DNA from: Syntrophaceae bacterium
GTDB lineage: Bacteria > Desulfobacterota > Syntrophia > Syntrophales > Smithellaceae
NCBI GenBank assembly: GCA_016927935.1
Contig: JAFGLS010000209.1
Location: 1 to 39,471, forward strand
Length of the DNA stretch: 39,471 bases
Reading direction: 5' to 3'
Positions 9,513 to 16,194 of the stretch are shown in pieces. The number at the start of each line of letters is the position of its first letter. Position 1 is the stretch's first letter. The notes under the pieces were generated by a model. The model had not been told where the DNA came from. It made no database searches and saw only the letters and a list, made by a program, of their open reading frames with translations. The position numbers and the translations under genes were made by a program.

Positions 9513-9992
9513 ATGTCAAATATGTCAACAAAGATAATTGGTGATTTTGGTGAATCCATAACAGCTTTTCTCTTAGACCAAGAATACAATAAAGAGAAAA
9601 AAACTATTTTACGCGTGGGAACAGAAAACTTACCATATGATTTGATTATCCCATATCCGATAAAAAATTCTCCTTTCACAACACCCACTCTTATTTCGGT
9701 AAAAACACGTGGTAAATGGTCAGATGTTATTCCTCCAACAAGAGAAGAATTAAAGATTCAAATGAAAAAACATAAAGCTCTTGGTTATTCTTTCTGGCTT
9801 TCTTTTGTTAAATATAAATTTAATAATCATAAAATAAACTTTCATGTTTATATGCTACCAACAGAGAAGCTTTCGTTTAAAAAAGATTTTAAACGGGTAA
9901 AAAGAAAAAGCGGTTACCGAAATCAGATAATTACCGCGAATTTGAAGGAGAAGGCAGTATTGAAATTTAATTCCGACGATCAGAAAATATGA
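9513..9992 (+). CDS. Small PD-(D/E)XK-like nuclease-fold protein
   Basis: This 159-residue, AT-rich gene has AGAGGT seven bases ahead of its ATG. The predicted fold is that of restriction-endonuclease-like proteins. It has an N-terminal G-D-F-G-E14-S helix, then P-Y-D43-L-I-I-P as the metal-binding aspartate, and T-L-I-S62-V-K64-T-R-G as the last core strand. The usual glutamate of the E-x-K motif is replaced by S62; a non-acidic residue at this place is known in some active and some inactive members. The lysine-rich C-terminus could contact DNA. It stands alone, 174 bases after the PARG gene and ahead of the DUF3883 relic. Whether it cuts DNA or only binds it cannot be decided here. Confidence 0.5.
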   Translation: MSNMSTKIIGDFGESITAFLLDQEYNKEKKTILRVGTENLPYDLIIPYPIKNSPFTTPTLISVKTRGKWSDVIPPTREELKIQMKKHKALGYSFWLSFVKYKFNNHKINFHVYMLPTEKLSFKKDFKRVKRKSGYRNQIITANLKEKAVLKFNSDDQKI

Positions 9993-10187
9993 GGTTAGGA
10001 CGAGATAAGTAACTAGTATTGGGCGCCCTAATTGGATGAATTTTTAAACTAATATTTACTATGTTCACTAAGTTATAATTCAGCCATTTTTTTATGACTT
10101 TGGGATAAATTCATAGCCGATATTAAATATGTAATGTAAATAAAGGGTCTAGGCTAGATGAGCGAGTTAATTTCTCATCAATTTTAA

Positions 10188-10472
10188 TTTGACAGCCGTG
10201 CCCACAAGATAGTAGATGAAGTCACAGGCACGATAATATTTAAGATAATCGAAGTCAAAGGCCGTCTGCGCGGACAGCCAGTAAGTCTTACCACGATCGC
10301 GTGATATAAAGCACAACAACTGGCCGAGACCTATTGGCTCTATATGGTGTGGCATCCGCGCTGGGATTCTCCAGAAGTTGTTGCCGTTCAGAATCCGGCG
10401 GCAAAACTTGACCACGTCAAGCGCGAGATTGTAGTAATAAAGTTTTATGAAATTCTGGCATCGGCAATTTAA
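10188..10472 (+). pseudogene. C-terminal relic of a DUF3883-domain (helicase-associated) gene
   Basis: Read in the frame that begins at 10188, the + strand gives an F-D-S-R-A-H start, then I-I-E-V-K-G-R, an in-frame TGA at 10302, then Y-K-A-Q-Q-L-A-E-T-Y-W-L-Y-M-V-W, and finally V-Q-N-P-A-A-K-L before a TAA at 10470. This is the DUF3883 pattern, a PD-(D/E)XK-like domain usually fused behind superfamily-2 helicases in defence loci. The TGA stands where family members have tryptophan (TGG to TGA). Upstream the frame closes at 10185, so only the last 95 codons survive. An ordinary-looking open frame on the opposite strand is a shadow of this relic. The relic suggests that the cassette once included a helicase-DUF3883 protein. 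Confidence 0.75.
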
Positions 10473-10501
10473 GATCAAAACATAGAAATAGGAGAATAAA
10501 A

Positions 10502-12166
10502 ATGGAACAACTTCGGCCTACAAGTAAACTGGATACCATGACTAAAGAGGAACGTACAGCTTTAATCGGACGCTTACATAAAGCCCAAAATGGACTCTGT
10601 TATGTCTGTCAAGATGTGATAAATCTTCAAGTTCATAAAGTGGATATTGATCATATAATTGCACTGACTAATAACGGTCCAGACGACGAATCTAACTGGG
10701 CACTTACACATGAATCATGTAATCGTTCAAAAGGTGCCAGAGAGCTACATCTTCAACGCATCCTTTTTGAGTTTCGTAGACATGTTCAGAAATATACGGA
10801 AAGAAATGAACTTAGCAATGAACGCAATTTCACGCTGAATGAAGCCCTTTTGGAACTTTGTCCATCTCGTGTGGAAGTGGGAGCAAGTCAAAAAAATGGC
10901 TTTATAGATCTTTCTTGGGTTGAAAATGGTCAACCAAAAACAGAAAGATATGCTTTGGTAGTTGATACTGGGAAGCCAGTTACAACATCATTTATAGGAA
11001 TGATCCCTTTTGATTGTTTGCACCACAACAGTGATATCAATCCACGCTCCATTGTCGATCTTGAACCTATGATTGAAGAATTTTACAATGGTTACCCTCA
11101 GCTCCTGCCAAGTCTTGCTACAATAAATATAAATGATAGCGAAGGGAAAGCACGTATCCTTATTTTTGACGGACAGCACAAGGCCGCTGCCCAATTATAT
11201 GCAAGACGTAAGCGGCTTTTCGTTCGTGTGTTTGTGAACTGCGATTTGGAAAGACTTAAAGAAACAAATTATAGGGCCCATACCAAATTGGCTCAAGTTC
11301 GTTTTCCGCAATTAATAAATGATAAAGTAGGGGCTGACCTTTTTAAAGAAGAATTTGAAAGATACATTCACAAAGCTGATTTATCGAAGGTTTCCGAAGA
11401 TACTTTCTTCTCTAAACAAGTGCCACATGTGCAACGAAGCGAGTATAGGCATTACTTTGGAAATTATCTTCGCTACGATGTTTTAGTTGGTAATGTAGGT
11501 ACGCAGCAAAATATGATCCTTGAATTTACAGAAACAGTAATGCCACGATCCACACGCTATCCATTGTCTTATGATACTCTTCAAAAAACAATGCTTGATC
11601 TTATGATTTACGAGAAACCAGCAAGGGAAATGCTTGATCAAACTGAACATTGGAGAAGAATTGAAAAAGAAAATCTGATTAGTCTTTTAAATATTTTTGT
11701 AGAGGAAGTTTTGGCAAAAGGAAGATTTGATCTAAAATTAGGGGTGCGTCGTATAGAAGAAAAGCTGACTAATGACCCTCAATTGATACCAGACTCACAT
11801 CTGCGCGCATACCGCATTTGCCGAAAAGCTGCTATGATGATTTGGTGCAAAGAACTTAAACGAGCTATTCAGACAATGCTCAGCATGAAATCAAGGTATA
11901 AACTAGCGGCGTGGAGTGAAAAGCGTCCTCTTTGGGCTGAGTTTCATGAGGAAGACTGGGAACAAATACGCAAAATGTGTAGGGCGATCCGGGATCATAA
12001 GATTTGGGGAGAGAAAACCAGCCCGGATATTGTAGCGGCAATATCCTCTACCAGGCAAAAGGATTGGAGTGATATTCTCCTAAAGGGAACTCTTCCCGGT
12101 CGCAAGGAGCCGTTGCTTTCACCACTAGACCAGAACTTTATGATTCAAAGTGCGACCAGACAGTAA
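10502..12166 (+). CDS. HNH endonuclease fused to a DGQHK (DndB/ParB-like) domain
   Basis: This 554-residue protein starts seven bases after AGGAG. The N-terminus is an HNH nuclease. Zinc ligands are C33-x2-C36 and H70-x2-C73, the catalytic pair is D50-H51, and N65 and N74 complete the motif. From about residue 150 there is a second domain whose core is F-D223-G-Q-H-K227, followed by an R/K-rich strand and helix. That motif is typical of DGQHR proteins such as DndB and of ParB-like nucleases, which hydrolyse ATP or bind DNA. The last 200 residues are helical and unassigned. The protein is followed 27 bases later by the start of a decayed second DUF1156 gene, so it probably once belonged to a modification cassette. 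Fusion of a nuclease to this domain suggests nucleotide-controlled DNA cutting, which is inference. Confidence 0.85.
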   Translation: MEQLRPTSKLDTMTKEERTALIGRLHKAQNGLCYVCQDVINLQVHKVDIDHIIALTNNGPDDESNWALTHESCNRSKGARELHLQRILFEFRRHVQKYTERNELSNERNFTLNEALLELCPSRVEVGASQKNGFIDLSWVENGQPKTERYALVVDTGKPVTTSFIGMIPFDCLHHNSDINPRSIVDLEPMIEEFYNGYPQLLPSLATININDSEGKARILIFDGQHKAAAQLYARRKRLFVRVFVNCDLERLKETNYRAHTKLAQVRFPQLINDKVGADLFKEEFERYIHKADLSKVSEDTFFSKQVPHVQRSEYRHYFGNYLRYDVLVGNVGTQQNMILEFTETVMPRSTRYPLSYDTLQKTMLDLMIYEKPAREMLDQTEHWRRIEKENLISLLNIFVEEVLAKGRFDLKLGVRRIEEKLTNDPQLIPDSHLRAYRICRKAAMMIWCKELKRAIQTMLSMKSRYKLAAWSEKRPLWAEFHEEDWEQIRKMCRAIRDHKIWGEKTSPDIVAAISSTRQKDWSDILLKGTLPGRKEPLLSPLDQNFMIQSATRQ

Positions 12167-12193
12167 TTTCTGAAATAGAAATTAGGAGCAAAA

Positions 12194-12247
12194 ATGATTG
12201 ATGACAAACGGCTTATAGAAGATTTTCTACCGCTTCAAGAAAAATAA
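12194..12247 (+). pseudogene. Orphan 5' end of a second DUF1156 methyltransferase gene
   Basis: AGGAG at 12184-12188 precedes an ATG that opens a 17-codon frame reading M-I-D-D-K-R-L-I-E-D-F-L-P-L-Q-E-K. This is the usual amino-terminus of DUF1156 DNA methylases. Homology then stops at a TAA and the sequence changes to insertion-sequence remains. It is best read as the start of a gene whose body has been lost. Confidence 0.55.
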
Positions 12248-12336
12248 TAGGGGACGATTATATTTAATTTTGCTCTTGACTAGATAAGCAACACCAAAAG
12301 TGTTAAAAAGATAGTCATGTCAACAAGTAAGAGGTA

Positions 12337-12666
12337 CATAAACTTTCAAGAATTTCAGAGGCCAAATTTAGAGAATTAGTGCAGTACTTTTCTCTTGATT
12401 TGGATGCTCATAAAATCACTTTTTAAACCGGTCTTAATCCCGATATAATATTGGGATTAACCGTTATTTGCTCTTGATCAGAAAAAGGATTGCCCAATAC
12501 TGTGAGCAATCATCTCCTTTTCAAGGAGAAATAGAAGTAGATGAATCATACTTTGGAGCCAAAAGAGTCAGAGGCAACCGCGGTCGAGGCGCTTGGAATA
12601 AAACCCCTGTCTTTGGCCTTCTCCAAAGAGGAGGCAAGGTCTATACGGAAATAGTTCCTGACTGTG
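12337..12666 (+). pseudogene. Truncated IS1595 (ISXO2-like) transposase remnant
   Basis: Two frames together give a recognisable IS1595-family transposase. Frame one (12337-12422) reads R-I-S-E-A-K-F-R-E-L-V-Q-Y-F and then closes at a stop. The second frame resumes near 12458 with I-N-R-Y-L-L-L-I-R and continues through E-I-E-V-D-E-S-Y-F-G-A-K-R, which contains the first catalytic aspartate region of the DDE/ISXO2 domain. Homology ends near I-V-P-D-C at about 12665, where a different sequence begins, so the C-terminal half and the other catalytic residues are absent. The frameshift and truncation make it inactive. It probably destroyed the DUF1156 gene that starts at 12194. Confidence 0.75.
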
Positions 12667-12765
12667 CCCGAGACAGCGTTTGGCTGCGCCAGAGTATTGT
12701 ATTGATCATAATCATAGGGAAACTTGATGTCTTCGTAACTTGCTTTAACCAGCAGGGCCCGCAAA
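12661..12765 (-). pseudogene. Fragment of a second ERCC4-type nuclease gene
   Basis: Read on the - strand, this segment encodes R-A-L-L-V-K-A-S-Y-E-D-I-K, then D-Y-D-Q-Y-N-T-L-A-Q-P-N-A-V-S-G-T. This corresponds to residues about 133-165 of the intact ERCC4 nuclease encoded at 13687-14322. The nucleotide match to 13845-13955 is clear but diverged, so it is an old paralogous copy and not a fresh duplication. One end abuts the IS1595 remnant; homology stops before the PD-(D/E)XK gene at 12797. Confidence 0.7.
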
Positions 12766-12796
12766 ATTAATCTATAAAGGCTGTTCTTAATTTTTG

Positions 12797-13606
12797 TTAT
12801 TTCATTTCTGATGATACCAGCAATTTCCATTTCCCTCTTGCCAATTCTGAAATTGCATCTTTTTTTGTAATAGAAATACTTTGCAGCTTTTCTACTTTCT
12901 GCTCTTCACAAATTTTTCCAAGCTTGTCTAAAAAATTCTCTTCCTTTAATGTAAGCGCCATTAATGAAATATTAGTACGGAACTCTCTACTTAAATCGTT
13001 TAAAGCTTTTTCCACTTTGCTGATTTTATCCTGCGCTTCTTCTGTTAAACCATAATCCTGATAATAAGACTGTGGTGCTAGAATAATCAGATTAATGTTC
13101 TCATAATGCTTACAGTCTTTATGGTGTGTGATTCCATTTTCATGTATTATTCTATATTCAATAAGATTTTTAAGACTCTCGACAATAGCATAGAGAGGAG
13201 AATTTGTGCTTGTCCACGGTTTCAGTTCAACAAATACAAATTTTGACTCATTTTCTTCAATTCCAATATCAACGGATTCTTTTTTCCCGCCGATGGGTAC
13301 CTGATTGTAGAACTTGCCAGAATTTGATGTCGTTATAAATCTTTCGAGGGCTTCTTCGGGTCTATATGCCTTTTTTTCAACTGTTACGGTGAAATTGTAT
13401 CTTTTTCTTTGATGTAATAGTTTATTGCCATTCGGTGGAAATTCATTAATAACTTCTCTGAGAATCCGGTGTAAATCACCGGGCATGAACCCCAGATTCC
13501 CATCCGCAAGAAATTTAAGCCAACCTTTTTTGTGAGATATAAGATTATATTTTTCCTTTTTTGCATTTAACCTTGAATTTACCCCCTTAATAATATCTTT
13601 TACCAT
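12797..13606 (-). CDS. PD-(D/E)XK nuclease-fold protein, last gene of the ClpP-AAA-nuclease cluster
   Basis: This 269-residue protein is preceded by a near-perfect AGGAGGT six bases ahead of its ATG, which fixes the start. Residues 95-132 carry the restriction-endonuclease-like core: S-V-D113-I-G-I, then F-V-F-V-E127-L-K129-P-W, the classical D...E-x-K active site. E85 on the helix before may be the fourth acidic residue. The N-terminal 90 residues are basic and could bind DNA, and the C-terminal half is helical. It follows the ERCC4 gene on the same strand after 80 bases. I do not recognise a named family. DNA or RNA cleavage is the likely activity, judged from the complete motif. Confidence 0.7.
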   Translation of the reverse strand: MVKDIIKGVNSRLNAKKEKYNLISHKKGWLKFLADGNLGFMPGDLHRILREVINEFPPNGNKLLHQRKRYNFTVTVEKKAYRPEEALERFITTSNSGKFYNQVPIGGKKESVDIGIEENESKFVFVELKPWTSTNSPLYAIVESLKNLIEYRIIHENGITHHKDCKHYENINLIILAPQSYYQDYGLTEEAQDKISKVEKALNDLSREFRTNISLMALTLKEENFLDKLGKICEEQKVEKLQSISITKKDAISELARGKWKLLVSSEMK

Positions 13607-13686
13607 GGTAACCTCCTAAAGACTTATTATATAATAATATCTCAGCTAATTTGTCGAACTTTTCATCATCGCTAACGTTGACATAA

Positions 13687-14322
13687 TTATAGATCTCCCT
13701 CCTGCAAAACACGGCCATATCCATTACTCTCCAGATACCAGTATGTAAAATGTTTGGATAGCCAGCTCGCGACTTTTTCTTCTGCCAATGGGCGATAACG
13801 TGATGTATAGATTATGGGGATGCCGAACCGTACTTCCAAAGCATCCAGTGTACCTGATACGGCGTTCGGATGAGCCAGTGTATTGTATTCCTCATAATCA
13901 TAGGGAGACTTTATGTCCTCATAACTTGCCTCAATTAATAGAGCTCTCCAACGGTACTTTGTCATTTTTTCGCATAATTTAAAAAATCTTGTCCGCTCCT
14001 GAATTACAGTTGTTATAAGATCGGTCAGCGTTTTTCTCTCCAAAACAAGCAGTGTCTCCATGCCCTCTATACTGTAATCCCCAACTTTCAGTGCTTGGCT
14101 TTTTGAATCAGCAATCCAGTTTTTGAATCTGCTAAAATCAAAAGGATATTTTTCACGGGTGTCAACGAGAATTACGGGTTTGGGAATCTGCCGGGTAATA
14201 CTGTGCCCGCTGCGCTTAACGATTAAACGACCGGTTGGCGGATCTGCCGGATGATATTCTCGTATGGATACATCAGAATCATAATAATCATCTTCTTCTA
14301 TTTCATTTTTAGATATGGTCAT
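13687..14322 (-). CDS. ERCC4-domain (XPF-type) nuclease
   Basis: This protein is predicted to be a structure-specific DNA endonuclease of the XPF/MUS81 type. I prefer the ATG at 14322 because GGGAGGT lies 11 bases ahead of it and overlaps the stop of the upstream gene; a longer frame starts at 14352 without a ribosome-binding site. The chosen protein has 211 residues. Counted from the longer start, the core reads V-D64-T-R-E-K-x-P-F, G91-D-Y-S-I-E-G, and L-E105-R-K107-T-L-T-D111-L: the GDX(n)ERKX3D nuclease signature complete. There is no C-terminal helix-hairpin-helix pair, so it would need a partner for DNA binding. Overlap with the metallo-hydrolase gene suggests coupled translation and shared function. 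A decayed paralogue lies at 12661-12765. Confidence 0.9.
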   Translation of the reverse strand: MTISKNEIEEDDYYDSDVSIREYHPADPPTGRLIVKRSGHSITRQIPKPVILVDTREKYPFDFSRFKNWIADSKSQALKVGDYSIEGMETLLVLERKTLTDLITTVIQERTRFFKLCEKMTKYRWRALLIEASYEDIKSPYDYEEYNTLAHPNAVSGTLDALEVRFGIPIIYTSRYRPLAEEKVASWLSKHFTYWYLESNGYGRVLQEGDL

Positions 14323-14329
14323 AAATAAC

Positions 14330-15571
14330 TCAAACCTCCCAATATTCTCCATCGGCGTGCATTTCTACGTTATCAAATAATTCTTTATATCTTTCCGGCA
14401 TAAAGGTATGTATTGGTACAAGTCTCTTTGCCGATATGGCACGAGCCATTGTTTGCAGGTCGGGTAAAGATGCATGACCGGATGTGTGGCAATGGAGAAT
14501 GGGAATCAGATGATTTTTAAGCCAATCCATGAACCATTGATATCGTTTGTCTTTTAAATAGCCCGGCCACAAGGAATAAATAAGTTTAGATCCCTCAAGG
14601 CATTCTGCCTTTTCTAAATCCTCAGTCATAGAGGGACGAAACAACATTACCGATGAATTTACCATGTCGGCTAATTTTTCGGGATATACACGGCAAGAAG
14701 CAACAGATAACGGGATATCGAAAAGCTCACGTTTCTTGATCAGTATTCGTTGAAACTGAGGAACGTAAACATAAAAATTCCTGAAGCCCGGCTGGGGCAG
14801 ATGGGGATTATTGATGGCTATCAGGATACTGGCAGTGTAAAGATCCACGATAAGCTTTTTGCCGCTTTTCCGGCATGCCCTATAAATGGTAACAATCCGA
14901 TCAATATTCTGGCCGGAAGTCCAGACGAGTGTCAAACCATTTGTCGAATTAAAATGTTCAATGAATTGAACCTCTAGTTCATCTTCCGAAGGGTATTCGT
15001 TTTCAGCACCTGTCCGGCCAAGTGTTGAACCTTCCATCAAGAGAACATCGACATCTTTGGGTGGTTTTTTGATCAACTTTTTAAACAGTTCCGCTTTTCT
15101 TCCATGCCCCCGAAAATCTCCGGAGTAGAAGACCTTCTTGCCATTGGCTTCTACCAGAAACGCATAAGCATCATAAGCCGAGTGATCAACCAGATATGGG
15201 ATGATGGTGAAAGGTCCCCTGGAAATCGGCTTTCTGTCCTTTAATTCAATGGTATCGTGGAAACCAGGGATGTCGGGGAAAAATTGTCTGGCGGCATTGA
15301 TTATCCTGACAGCTCCATCGCCAATCAGAACCGGGACTTTTTGCCGGAGCTTAGCCAAAAGACCATAGTGGTCAAGATGTGCGTGACTAATGGCTATTCC
15401 CAGCAATGACTCATCGGATTTTTCCAGACCGGAAACATCAGGCAGTGGAGTTTCGCTCTGTTCTGCATCCAACGGAAGACCAAGATCCAGCAAAAGCCTT
15501 TGACCTTTTTCTTCCATTTCAACGCAACTTCCGCCTATTTCTTTAGCGCCGCGGTGAATACATACCTGCAT
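14330..15571 (-). CDS. RNase J/beta-CASP-like metallo-beta-lactamase-fold hydrolase
   Basis: This 413-residue enzyme is predicted to hydrolyse phosphodiester bonds with two zinc ions. The start has AGGA six bases upstream. After the G-A-K-E-I-G-G-S-C opening strand, metal ligands appear as H63-A-H65-L-D67-H68, H130, and D152 in Y-S-G-D-F-R-G-H-G. They continue in the beta-CASP part with H362-T-S-G-H366-A-S and in the last strand with V-P-I-H388-T. This order is that of RNase J and of CPSF73-like nucleases, but the protein is shorter than RNase J (about 550 residues) and lacks its C-terminal dimerisation domain. It is therefore unlikely to be the housekeeping RNase J. It sits between a small unknown gene and the ERCC4 nuclease in a same-strand array. 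Confidence 0.88.
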   Translation of the reverse strand: MQVCIHRGAKEIGGSCVEMEEKGQRLLLDLGLPLDAEQSETPLPDVSGLEKSDESLLGIAISHAHLDHYGLLAKLRQKVPVLIGDGAVRIINAARQFFPDIPGFHDTIELKDRKPISRGPFTIIPYLVDHSAYDAYAFLVEANGKKVFYSGDFRGHGRKAELFKKLIKKPPKDVDVLLMEGSTLGRTGAENEYPSEDELEVQFIEHFNSTNGLTLVWTSGQNIDRIVTIYRACRKSGKKLIVDLYTASILIAINNPHLPQPGFRNFYVYVPQFQRILIKKRELFDIPLSVASCRVYPEKLADMVNSSVMLFRPSMTEDLEKAECLEGSKLIYSLWPGYLKDKRYQWFMDWLKNHLIPILHCHTSGHASLPDLQTMARAISAKRLVPIHTFMPERYKELFDNVEMHADGEYWEV

Positions 15572-15668
15572 TGGAAATCCTGTTTGTCTTGTTTATGTGC
15601 ATATTAGTATTTTGTACCTGTTCTTGCAATCTAATTAAACTATCAAAAGCTGTATGCATATAAATTCG

Positions 15669-16139
15669 TTAATCAATTTCAATTACGATCATAGGCCTTT
15701 TGGGCGATAATATAATCCTGTCCTTAAATGCTATCGGCTTCTTACCCTTTTCCTCCAGCCGGGCATTCCAGATTTGTCTGGCGATGACCTTGTATTCAGG
15801 TGCACCATAATGTTTCACCTTGTCATTTTCATCGTATAAGAAAAACCACCAGGCAAACTCTTCGGCTATTATTTTTTCCAAAGCATCGATAGTTTTCCAT
15901 TCGGATTGGCGCAGAAGGATGGTTTCCGCTTCAGGCTCATATTCATCCTCAGGCGCACCGCAACAGACAAGCCCTTGAGGATCGATTTCACCTAAAATAT
16001 CGACTATTTTATCAAGGAGCGCCTTATTGTTCTGCATTTGATCAATAATCCACTGATCATATATACTATCGTAAATCTCAGTCATTCTTCTGAAGAGATG
16101 TCTGATATGTTTTTGGAATCTTTCCCTATCTTTTATCAT
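15669..16139 (-). CDS. Small uncharacterised acidic protein in the ClpP-AAA-nuclease cluster
   Basis: This 156-residue protein has no membrane segment. An AAGGGG lies 13 bases ahead of the ATG, so translation may be weak. Around residues 54-68 it reads D-P-Q-G-L-V-C-C-G-A-P-E-D-E-Y, followed by alternating E-P-E-A-E. That resembles the D-P-x-G-L...G-A-P-x-D-E-Y pattern of small DUF1871-like proteins, a family of unknown function; the match is by eye and weak. The C-terminal 50 residues are basic and beta-prone. The gene lies 55 bases after the AAA+ ATPase gene and 97 bases ahead of the metallo-hydrolase gene on the same strand. It could be an adaptor, a substrate or an inhibitor of the protease; none of these is shown. 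Confidence 0.6.
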   Translation of the reverse strand: MIKDRERFQKHIRHLFRRMTEIYDSIYDQWIIDQMQNNKALLDKIVDILGEIDPQGLVCCGAPEDEYEPEAETILLRQSEWKTIDALEKIIAEEFAWWFFLYDENDKVKHYGAPEYKVIARQIWNARLEEKGKKPIAFKDRIILSPKRPMIVIEID

Positions 16140-16194
16140 AAAACATTTTACCCCTTTCAGATCAAATTTATTGCTTCAGAAAAGCATATTAAAA

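Noticed and set aside
10167-10478. A 103-codon open frame on the - strand
   Set aside because: It is the opposite strand of the DUF3883 relic, has no ribosome site and no recognisable motif.
12430-12456. Inverted repeat around AATCCCGATATAATATTGGGATT considered as an insertion-sequence end
   Set aside because: It lies inside the transposase reading frame and explains its frameshift, but no matching partner end is seen.
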